Below, piece by piece: positions 34,701 through 46,700 of a stretch of DNA of 64,000 nucleotides (positions within the stretch are counted from its first letter, which is position 1; each line of letters opens with the position of its first letter). The DNA lies in NCBI RefSeq assembly GCF_018320785.1, contig NC_054885.1, positions 3,236,921 through 3,300,920 on the forward strand, given 5' to 3'. A program made the position numbers and the translations under genes. The notes beneath the pieces are model-generated. The model ran no database searches. It saw only the letters and a program-made list of their open reading frames with translations, and was not told the DNA's origin. The DNA is from Cheilinus undulatus (Eukaryota > Chordata > Actinopteri > Labriformes > Labridae).

Positions 34701-37700
34701 TGATTTTTACAATAAAAGCTAATCATTTAAATGAAAAACTTGCATGATCTAAAATGCATTTCAGTCAGTAAAATTGTATTTTTAAGCTGAGAACTTTTAT
34801 AAAGTTAAAGAGTAGATTTGCACTCCTGATTTAAGTTTAAATCATGAGGACAAATTTTCCCACTTCAGATGAATGTTCAAACTAGGGCTGGGCAATTAAT
34901 CGTAAATTAGATTAAACCGCAATATGGCCTGCTTCAATTTTCAAATCGCAAACAGTGCAACATTTTTTTGATCTGAAATGTTTCAAAATACCAATTTGAT
35001 ACAATTTTTTGCAGCAGAAATTTTAAGCTCTACACATTACGCATACTTAAGTGTCTTTTTTTAATATAAAATCCTAATTTTCCTCTTTGTGTATGTGATT
35101 TTCTTGAACAAAATGAAAATAACATAAAAGATTGTCATCGCTTCAGCTTAGCAATCAATATCAAATTAGGCGTATGAGCCAAAATCACAATTAGATGTAT
35201 TTTTTTTCAAATCTTTCATACCTAGTTTAATTTATCTAACATTGTGCTGTGTATAATATAAAATTATTTATTGCTTATGTCTGTTGAATAATACATAAGA
35301 TAAGGAATCTAAAAATAATCACATATTAAATCGCAATCACAATATTGGGCAAAAAATCACAATTAGATTATTTTCTCAAATCGTTCTGCCCTAGTTCAAA
35401 CTTTTCTTGCACCTTAACAAGAAAATTAAATTAAATTAAAATAAACTTTGAGACAGAAGGAAAATATAACTTCTTTAGTTTTACTTTTGATGTCACAGGA
35501 CTCTTAACAATAAAACATTCTCCTTTATTTATCTGAGTGATATTTCTGATGTTTTCCTCCTCAGGCTGTCCTGTTGGCCGACATCCTTCCAACGCTCGTC
35601 ATCAAGCTGTTTGCTCCGTTTGTCATCCACAAAATGCCTTATGGGTAAGATCAGAGTTATTTTCCTATTTTATCTTTCTTTTCTTTTTTTTTTTTTTTTT
35701 TGGTCTTATTTTAGTTTGTCTTTGTTCACCAGGTTTTTTGTCTTCTATAACTGAGCGCTGTGGTCCATTTAGTTTATTTTTATTCTGAGCTGCTGATGCT
35801 AAGCTCACTCACTGTAAACTAAGTCACTAAGGGGTTAAAAATAAAGTTACTTTACTTTGCAAAGCTGGTGGATTGTCCAGATTCCATGGCTGTCATCAGA
35901 TGGAGCTATCTCCTAGTGCTTAAAGCTGATTCATCTGTCCTGGTTACAGAACGACAGGACCAATCAGAATCATTTAAGGAGAAAGAGGCAGTGCCGGTGG
36001 GCGTGGTTTAGTTGAAGCGACTGCAAGCCTGTAAACAATGGCGGCCTGTAGAGATTAGCATGGATGCAGCTATAGCAGCAGAACTGGACAGGATTTCTGT
36101 ATTGAAAGAAGAGCAGAGAACCAGACTGAAGCTTTTCTTGGTTTTCACTCTTCTCCTAACCGGCTTCAGCAAGAGTTTGATTCACCAGCCAACGTCACAT
36201 AAACATTCTCACATCTGTTGTAGTCGCTCTATTGTTTTCATCTTTATACCTCTCTGGTTTAACATATCAACAACATCTGTAAATGGAAAACAACAACTTC
36301 TTTATTTTAGGGCTGAGAATATTTTAAAGGGGACATATGCAAAAATCACTTTCTCAGGCTTTTCTAACAAAAATATGTGCCTTTGGCCCGTCCACAATCC
36401 CCTCAAGTACCAGAAAAATCCATTCCCTGCCCCCTCTCTTTCTTCACCTCCCAGAAAATGTGTGCTGAGACAAGCTGTTCTCAGATTTCCCCTCATGGTC
36501 AGGGGCGGAGTCAGACAGCTCGTTAACATTTAAAGCCACAAACACAGAAACACACAAAAAGCTACCTACTTCAAATCTAAAAGGTCAATTCATTGTTTTA
36601 GAAATACAAACTGTTTTTTTTTTTCAATTAAAAAAGTTTGATTCCAACTTAAAGGGACAAATATTCATCTATTAAGTCAGTAAGACTCCAGATCTTTATT
36701 CTTCAGATTTATTTCTGGGCTTTTTATCCCTTTATTCATAGAGGAGGACAGTGGATAGAGTTAGGAAAAGGGAGAGACATGAGGGAAAGGAGCCACAGGC
36801 CGGACTTGAACCCAGGCTCATCTGCTCCCCAACTTACCTCTAAATTTATGGTTTTTATGGCCAACATCATTCAAAAAGGGGCAATAACTGCAACCAGTTT
36901 ATTGTGGATTCTTTCAGTTGCTGGACTGAGCTTTAGAAGAACTGTATAAATAAAAATATCATCCTTTTAGGCTTTTGCACTTAACAAGCATGGAGCTAAA
37001 CTGTTTATTTACCTCCTTCATTCTTTCCTTTCTGTTCCAGTTTTCGAGTTTTGTTCTGCTCCATCATGGCGGCGACAAGTTTCCTCCTGGTGTCGTTCTC
37101 CTCAGCTGTGTGGATGAGCCTCCTCGGTAAAGAACACACCTCTAAAGACAGAATCCAAACTAACTTTATAGGTTTTTTTTATCAATTATGGTGGTGTAGC
37201 TGGATTCTGATGCTGTCTTTGTATGTTCATCCAAAAGCTTGATCCAAAAGAGCCAGCTGGACTTGGTTCAGGTTCTTTTAAAGGTTTATTTTTTGGGCAT
37301 TTCTGTGCCTTTATTAGATAGAGGAGGACAGTGGATAGAGTCGGACACAGGGACAAGAGCAGGGGAGAGGCATGCAGTAAAGGGCCTCAGGCTGGATTTG
37401 TACCCGGGCCGTCCGCATACAAGGGGCGCACCTTAACCACTCGGCCACCTGCGCCCTTTGGTTCAGGTTCTTGAAAGTGATTCTTCATGAAACCTCAAGT
37501 CCAGCTGCCCCTTTCAAAAATTGCTGATGGTTGAGTTTTGTAGATAAATCTCTCCATCTTTAGCTTTGATCTCATTTCCTCTAGTCGGATGTAAACAGTC
37601 ATTTCACAGAAATATGTTATCATGATCTGCTGCAGGCATCTAACCTTAAAGTTTAGGTTCATGTGCTGATGTTCAGTTTTTACTCTTAAAGTGAGAGGAA

Positions 37701-40700
37701 GAGGAAGAGTAATCTAAACAGAAGCAGGTTTAGAGACAAACTGAGAAGTCTGATTCCTGTAAAGCTGAAAGAACATCATCACAGCTTTTATCAGGAGTGT
37801 TTCATCCCTGACAGCTGAACAGGTCAAACATGACATCTGACAAAATGAGGGTCACTTTGTACCAGACCTGTGGAGTCCTGAGAAGACTTTCTGCTCAAGT
37901 GTCCTCTTCAAATGTCCCTTATGAGGCCTGTTAGCACTGGTTTAGAGTCTTTATAGTCAAGGCTCATCTTAAGTCTAAATTCAATAAATCTCTCCTGAGC
38001 GTGTGTGCTTTCATCCATTGTTGATTTCTTTGTCAGGGACCAAAAGTAGGAAGTTAGCTGAAAAAATATAGTTCTCATGAAAGTTTTTCTGGTACCTCCA
38101 CATCCCTTAAGGCAGTGGTTCCCAAAGCGGGCGGTGGGCCCCCTCCATGAGGGTGCGGGGTTATATAACAGGGGAGGAAGTCACCTCAGATTCAACAACT
38201 TTATTGGAGTTTAAGTCCAAGACAGTCAGGGTTTTGGATTGGAGGGGAAAAGGAGGAGTAGTGAGGCACAAGAGTCTTTGCCACACTTTCTCCTTTTGCA
38301 ACATCCTACCTGTGTGAGGATGTAGCAAAAGTCTGTAGCCTCTACATTAGAAAGTCAAACAACAACTGGACATTAAAAATGAACAGAGATTGACAGTCTC
38401 ACTGCTGCACCCAGAACTCAAAAAGATCTCTAGCACCAAATAAGCCCCAACAAAAGTTAGGGAACCTCTGCCTTGAGGAACTGAGTATTGTTTGTTAGCT
38501 CATATTATTTAAATATTTTGTTTTAAAGTTCGTGTCTCTGCCCGTGTTCAGACTAATCCGTCTCTCTCTCTCTATTTTCAGGAGTGATTTTTGCCAGTGT
38601 CAGCTCTGGACTCGGAGAACTGTCCTTCCTCTCTCTCACAGTCTTCTTCAGCAGGTAAACTGTGATCTTTACACATTTCATTGTCTACAGTGAAGTCATT
38701 TCATGTTTTTTTTTTTAGATACTTCTTCATATTTTGACAATTATTTCCATGTTTTATCTGTTCTTTCTTGGCTGCACTCCTGTAAGATGTGTCTTCTTAC
38801 TATAACTAGCTTGTATATTGGTATATTCATGTTTTTCTACTGATGAAGTTTTTCTAAGTGTTGGCAGAAAGTTAACTAGCCATGGGCTGTGGTCAGACCC
38901 CATCAGAAAGTTCTGGATTATGTGAATGCCCCCTTTGAAATAGACACAGGTTTTCTGAGCTGTACTGTCTGCTCAGTGGGTGAACCTTCCAACTACACTT
39001 TGTTCCACATTGTTATGTAAATTGGATTTTAGTGTCAAACATTCAGTTTTTGTTTTCCAGTTAAACTCATGGATGATGTTGTGTCTCAGGGCTCTTTGGA
39101 TCACTAAAATCAATCTAACACACCTGTGATCATTAGTTTGCCAGGTGAGCCCAATTAAAGGAAAACTACTTAAGAAGGATGTTCCACATTATTAAGCAGG
39201 CCACAGGTTTCAGCAATATGGGACAGGAAAAGGATCTTTGCTGCTGAAAAGCCTCAAATAGTGCAATGTCTTGGACAAGGAATGAAAACATGAGATATTT
39301 CAGGAAAACTTCAGCGTGATCATCGTACTATGAAGAAATTTGTGGCTGATTCAGAGCACAGACGGGTCGGTGCAGATAAAGACATAATGAGGAAGGTTTC
39401 TGCCAGACAAATTCATGGGATTAAGAGAGCAGCTGCTAAAATGCCATTACAAAGCAGCAAACAGATATTTGAAGCTGCTGGTCCCACCAACCTCAAGGTG
39501 TAGGATCCTCCAGAGGCTTGCAGTCGTGTATAAACCTACTATTCAGCCCCCCCTAACCAATGCTCACAAGCAGAAACGGTTGCAGTGGGCCCAGAAATAC
39601 AAGAAGACTCATTTTCAAACAGTCTTGTTTACTGATGAGTGCCGTGCAACCCTGGATGGTCCAGATGGAGGAGTGGTGGATGGTTGGTGGTTGGCCACCA
39701 TGTCCCAACAAGGCTACAGGGAGGGGGCGGAGCCATGTTTTGGGCCAGAGTCATGGGGAGAGAGCTGGTAGGCTCCTTTAAAATTACCTCAGCAAAGTAT
39801 ATAGAGTTTCTGACTGACCACTTTCTTCCATGGTATAAAAAGAAGAACTGTGCCTTCCATAGCAAAATGATCGCGTGCATGACAATGCACCATCTCATGC
39901 TGCAAAGAATCTCTCTGTGTCATTGGCTGCTATGGGCATTAAAGGAGAGAAACTCATGGTGTGGCCCCCATCCTCCCCTGACCTTTAACCCTGTTGAGAA
40001 CCTTTGGAGCATCCTCAAGCTAAAGATCTATGAGGGTGGGAGGCAGTTCACATCAAAACAGCAGCTCTGGGAGGATATTCTGACATCCTGCAGAGAAATT
40101 CAAGCAGAAACTCTCCAAAAACTCACAAGTTCAATGGATGCAAGAATAGTGAAGGTGATATCAAAGAAGGGCTCCTATGTTAGCATGGAACTTGGTCTGT
40201 TAAGATGTTTTTGATTGAAATAGCTTTGATTTCAGTAAATATGACCTTCAACAAATGACCATTTTCAGTTCTTTACAACCTATAAAATGTTTTAAAACTC
40301 TGTTTTGCATAATAATGTGGAACAGTGCATTTTGAGTTTTTTATTTTTGAAAAAAGTAGATAGTTATCATTGGGAGGTTTGCTCAAACAAAGTTAAATTA
40401 TGCTCTAAACATTGATGACTTGAAAATTACACTGACTGTCATTTACATAATAATTTGGAATGCGGTGTAGTGCTTTCATTCTGCAGTGAAACAGAAGCGT
40501 TGTGCACTGACAGCTGTGAGACAAACAGTTTTTCCTCCATGTTGACACAAGTGGAATCTCAACATTTCAAACATAGATCTTGATTTAATTTTGTTGCTGA
40601 CGCTCACTTAGTGAGACGCACTGTAATTCAAATACTGACAATCATAACTCCTACTTCAAATATATTTTTTGCAACCTTTATGTTTTCTCAGGAACGTTCT

Positions 40701-43700
40701 GGGAGGCTGGGGCTCAGGTACAGGTGGTGCAGGTGTCGCTGGAGCCTTCCTCTACTCTGGTCTCACCCAGGTCGGCCTGACGCCTCGGGTCACGCTCCTC
40801 ATCATGCTGGTGGTCCCAGTCATGATGCTGATAAGGTGAGTGTGGAGGGAAAAAAAATCAAACTTTATTTTACTTAAATTCAGACCTGTACAGCAGTGGT
40901 TTTAACTGGTCTGGCCTCAGGACCCACCAAACCAAGACACACATTACTAATATTTTCAACCAATCAGATTTAAACATTGATAAATAGTGCAGTTTGGACC
41001 TCAGACGCTAAAACACAACAGGACAAGGAGTCGGAGCATTTCAGAGTTTTCATGAAAAGAGAAATGAAGGACAGCAGCCCAAACCTATCTACCAGGCTGT
41101 GCATGAATAATTCTGCTGTAAAGTTTGCTGTTTTAATACGGAGCCTGATAGAAATCAAACATTTTAGCAGATTTTTACAGGAGCTGCAGTTTCTGATTCT
41201 CCTTGTCAGCTTCTTTTTTAGACTTTGAGAGTTACTGCCTGTTTTTTTATAGCCATCCTTATAAACTTGATATTTCTGCGTCTTCAGGAGGAGTTTCTCT
41301 AAATTCAGCGCTGTTGACCTCCACTCATCAGTGAACTAATGAGATTTGAAAGATGTACGAGTGGATAATTCCTCTGTTTGTTCTGCTGTCATGAGAAAAG
41401 TCTTCTGACGATCACATGCTCCTCAGTAAATGTTAAATGTCCTGTGTTCTCTATTGTTAATGATACTGAAGCATCTTCTGTTTTAATAGTCACATTTATT
41501 CAGCTGTGTTTTAGGGTAAAGGGTTCTCTTAAATATGAATATTTTAACACTAAACTAAACATAACTCCCATTCAGGCCACATCCTGGTTTCTCCTTTTCA
41601 TTCCTCCTCATTTTACTGACTATATCGTCACTCCTCTGTTAGTTATTTCTTCCTGCTGGATCCCCCGTCTTCGTTGCCTCAGTGGAGAAACAAGGTGACA
41701 GCGTATGAGGCGGTGGGCTCAGAGGAGAGCGAGCGGTTGATTGACGGAGCAGACGAGGAGGAGAAATCAACCACAGGTACACGCCACAAAGCCTACCAAC
41801 TTTCTGTCCCATTCTGATGCTCGGGCTGAACTTTAGCACATTGTTGTCACCGTGGGACTGTCAGCGTTGATGCATTAATCGTGATTAATTAAGGTCCACA
41901 ATTAATGCAACAATTGCCTTTAGTCACGATTAATCACATGCTTTATTGTCAATTTTTAGCACACTTTAGTCCAGCTTCTCCCTGCAGCCACAGGGATGTA
42001 AAATAAGTCCACCACTTCTCCTAAATGGCTAATTTCACTTTAAAAATTCAGACAGCTCAGTGCAAGAGTCAGAAATCATCTGAACCTTCTGATATCAAGC
42101 ATTTATCTTTTTACTGCCCATTTATTTCCTTTTTAATCCATCACAACTTCTTTTTTCTTTGGTTAAATGCCTGCAGCTACCACTATTCTTCTCAAATTCT
42201 CTGACCAGAAACAAGCGTATCAGCTTGAAGCTTTGCAAGGTGAAGGCTAGACATGAATTTTGGACGATCTGTCTGCATTGCACGGTTAATTTTAATGATC
42301 CAAACAAGTAAAATCCATGCCATGTGCAACCATACATAAAAACAAAGCAAATACATGTGCATTAAAATAATTTAAAATGTGAAAATGTATTATTGAGAAG
42401 TGCAAATAAGCCTGACTCTCAGAAATGCACTTACTGCTAAGTTAACCAGCAGAGCATGCATGCAGCAGCTCTCCGGGCTCTGCTTTAATCTAATCAGATC
42501 ATAATCAAACATTGAGCTATTCTGGAGGAGGAGGGGGGAAATCTGATCATAAATGTTTCTTTAAGGAGATAAAATGAAGCTTAAACTCTAAATGAGTCAC
42601 CTCGGTGCCCTCAGCTCTTTATCTCAGTTTATTTAGCCTATGCTGGGTTTTTTTTACAGAAGCTTGTTATGTGCACATTAGAGGAGATAAGTCGGTCCGT
42701 ATGAGGGAGGGTTTGTGTGGGGACACAAAGGAGATAAATCTGATTTTATCTGCTCTAAACTACATTAAATCTGATATCCAGGGTTGGTATGATGGAAAAA
42801 GGCCAAACAGATAACTAATCTAGCTTTACCCTGTAATTTTGATGCTCTTAATTTGCAAATTGTCATGTCAGGATACTTGATTACTGGTGGACTTTAGGCC
42901 ACATGTTTATGTGTATTTAAGCTGATGACTCAAAGATGCATAAGTCTGAAGAAGAGCGTGCTGGCTCAAAAAGTCACATGGTTGCAAATAAACGCCTGAT
43001 ACAGCAACTCCTAGGTGTGCAGACCTTTTCTCCTTACCTCTCTCCCCCTGGACGTGGACTTTTTGACCCCCCTCTCAATCAGGAGGCTGACCAAAACCTC
43101 ATGCCCATCTGCTGTCAGCCCAGTGAGCAGTACTCTGGCCCTCTCCCTTCCTTCCATAGACTCTTGACTGAACCCAGAACCTGCAGACTAAATAATGCAT
43201 GTTTATATAGACTTTATGCATCACATTAACACTCATCAGATTTTATCTCTTCTGTTTAAAATCAAACAGTCTGTTTTACATCCTTCATAAAATTGCACTT
43301 TCACCTGACAATCAATAAACCTGCACATCTCCACGGTTTCTCCTTTTTTAGCACCTTTGTATATACTTTCCTGATCTTTATATTGTATTTTTTATTTTGC
43401 TGCTATATTTTCCTTTAATAATCTATTTAGGACTATGGCCTCGTAATATTTTTAACTTCCTCTGTGCCAGTGTGAGTCAACCCTGCTCAACCAAAGAGCC
43501 AAATTACTGTAAAAATATCTTTGCAAGAACCCCAATCTAAGGGTGAAAAGTGGTGAAAAAGATGTCGAAAAAATGGGTTAAAGTGGTGATAAAAATCAGT
43601 TAAAACCGGAATAAATGATGTAAAAAGTGGCAAAAACAATGGGTGAGAAGAGCAAAAATGGTATAGAGTGGCAAAAACAATGGCTGAGAAGTGACAAAAA

Positions 43701-46700
43701 CAGGGAGGAAAAGTGGCAAAAACTGTGTGAGAAGTGACAAAAATGGGGAGAAAAAATGGCAAAAAAATGTGTAAGAGGTGACAAAAATGGGTTGAAAAGG
43801 GGCAAAAATGAGTGAGAAGTGACAAAAATGGGGAGAAAAAGGGGCAAAAAGGGGAAAAATACAAATTGCAAAAAGCAGGATAAAAGAGGCAAAAACTGGT
43901 GATAAAGGACAAAATGGGCTAAAAGTGGCAAAAATTGGGGGAAGCTGTAAAAATGGGCTAAAAGCATCAATGGATTAAAAGGTGCAAAAAGGGGCAAATA
44001 AGAGCAATAGAAAATAAATAAAGGTTGACAATTAAAGCCTTTTAAGTGTGGGAAACAAACTGATTAATGCGATTTGCAATGAGGAATTTCTGAGGTCAAA
44101 GTTTCCATTTTTCAAGATTTTCTGGGGATAATATTTCAAATTATGACATAAAAGAGCCGTTGACTATCATTGCTTTATGCTACTTGTTTTGCATCTAGTA
44201 CAAGTCAGATTCCTTAATTGTAAAAATCGTCTTGGCAGTAAAACTCGATTCTGGTTCTGAAAAGGCAGCTTTCGGGTTGTTAAATGTGATTTTTCTCATT
44301 CTTCACACCCTTTCATTTCAGTTTTGACAGCTAGATTTCCTTTTACTTCATGTATTACTGCTTAGCTTGAGAAATACAACTAAAAATTTATATTTTATTA
44401 TTTTTGACTACATGGATGAAGCTCAGCCAAGCTCTGAATGATGAGGACCCTGTTTGATTCCTAACGATCAATCTTTTGTCTTTCTGAATGATTTTTAGAG
44501 GCTTCTTTAGTAAAAACTGTCATTTATGAGCATAATTTTGCTAAAGTGTGTTTTGTTACTGAATAACCACACAGTGCATGCTCTCTTTCACCTGAATGTA
44601 CCAGAGGAATGGACTGTTGGACCGCTCACCTTCACAGAGAAGCTTCAGGTTATCAAAGTGAGTCTACTCTCATATCTAATGGAAACATCAGGGTTGGAGG
44701 ATTTGTCTTATTACACTGATAATCCTCTTGTTTTCTGTGAGCAGGGTCTGCTGAAGTTCGTGTTTCCTCTGGGACTCGTCTACTTCGCCGAATACTTCAT
44801 CAACCAGGGATTGGTGAGCTCTCTTCAATTTGATTCACCTTTTTGATGTCCCATTTAACGGAGATTCCTTGAAATGTGTTGTCTCATTTATTTCGTAAAT
44901 AAGCCATCCAAACCTACCTCTTATGTGGAAAAGTCATTGCCCCCTTAACCTGATACCTGGAGTCTTTCACATCACTGTGGAGGAATGTTGTCTCACTCTT
45001 CTCCTTTTCTTTTTCCAGATGGAACTTCTGTATTTCCCTGATTTCTTCCTGTCCCATGCAGAGCAGTACCGCTGGTCAGTTAGCCTCCCTTTAAAACTTC
45101 TCCTAATGATTTCTATTGATTAAATTATTTTAGGATGTAGACTTGGATTTGGTTATTGATCAACGTTGTGTGTTCAGGTATCAGACTCTGTACCAGGTGG
45201 GCGTGTTGGTGTCTCGGTCGTCTCTCTGCTGTGTGAAGATCAGGAAACTGTGGGCGCTCTCTCTGCTGCAGGTGAGAAACAGAGGACAAAAGGTGCAGAC
45301 ACGGGGATAATGATTGTCCAGAACAGTGGTTCTCAATCCTTTCTTGATCAAGGCGCACCAGATCCATATTTATACAACACTGCCTATTTAAAACGTTCAG
45401 GCAGGCCACGGGGTCAAGCACTTGAGATCAGCTGATCTGATTTGCCAGCTAATGACATTCATGCAGCCATATTTAAACAGCTCTAACCTGGCTATGCTTT
45501 GCTGCTCCCTCTCCAAGCCACTTTTTACAGCCCTCCTCCACCCCAGCTCCTCCTTCCCAGGACAGCCACAAATGAATAACAGCGAAGTGCAAATTTACAA
45601 CTGCCAATAAATAACAACTATTTATGACCGCAGATCATGCATTTCTTGACAAAGTGGTCCTGACTTGTATAGCTGCAGTAATTATGTATGGTTGTACAAA
45701 TTGCTATGGCACACCAAGACTTGCCTCAAGGCCTGCCGTTTGAACCACTGGTCTAGAACATTTAGTTTGTGCATGTTATGACAAAAAAGTCACTAAAGTG
45801 AAAGTAAAATGTTTGAATTTTCAAAGTGAGTAGCTTTTTAGACCCAGTAATAACTTCAGAGTTATTAATTTTGTTGCTTTACAACCTATGAAGATGAAAT
45901 CCACACAGTATTGATAAAGGAAAAAAGAAATGTGTGTTTAAAGCTTCTTTTATTTGTAGTTCTTTTAGTTTTTTTCTTCATACAAAGAAAAACTAATTAG
46001 ATACAAAGCTGTTTAGACTATAAAGGTTGTCAGTCGTTGTTGGTTAAGTTCCTGATTCCCCTGACTCTCTCCGGCTCTTTGTCCTCCTCAGGTGGTGAAC
46101 GCCGCGCTGCTCCTGTTTGCAGTAAAGTACCAGTTTCTCCCCAGCGCCTGGTTGGTGTTTGTTATCATCCTCTATGAGGGTCTGCTGGGTGGAGCCGCGT
46201 ACGTCAACACCTTCTACTTCATCAGAGAAGAGGTGAGAAGCTGAGAGCTGCACCTGAATTCATAATGAAGTTTGTTCAATCCTTTGAAATTGATATATTC
46301 CTATTAAAAACTATACTAAATCAAGTTAAAGAGGAATATATTGACAAACACAGAGGTCTGCAGGACTCCTTATATTTATGTAGTTTAGTCCTTTAAAATG
46401 TAAATATTTCTGTTAATCTTGATGTAATATGAAAACTAGAAGTGCCAAACCTTGAATTTATTTTCAAGAGAAAGCCAAGGCTTACATCTGTAATATCAAA
46501 CTTTAAAGTAATAATTGTATTATGACATGTTGTATAAAAAAGGGAAAATTGAACAGCTGGAGAAGCTCCAATTTTGTTGTATGAGATACATTTTTGATCT
46601 TTTTTTTGCCCAAAATGCAATGAAAAATCATGGAATATTTCCCCCATGCATTCAAACAAATTCCCTAAAATTTACATGAAAATTCAGGAAAACTGTGCAG

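Noticed and set aside
36012-36533. 173-codon plus-strand open frame
   Set aside because: Runs from unique intron DNA into a GGGGACATA-type repeat, has no domain, and lies in CLN3 intron 5 without splice support.
43487-43997. 133-141 codon minus-strand frames rich in Phe, Pro, Leu and His
   Set aside because: Generated by a GTGGCAAAAA-type degenerate array; the two overlapping frames give similar low-complexity peptides, the mark of a repeat rather than a gene.
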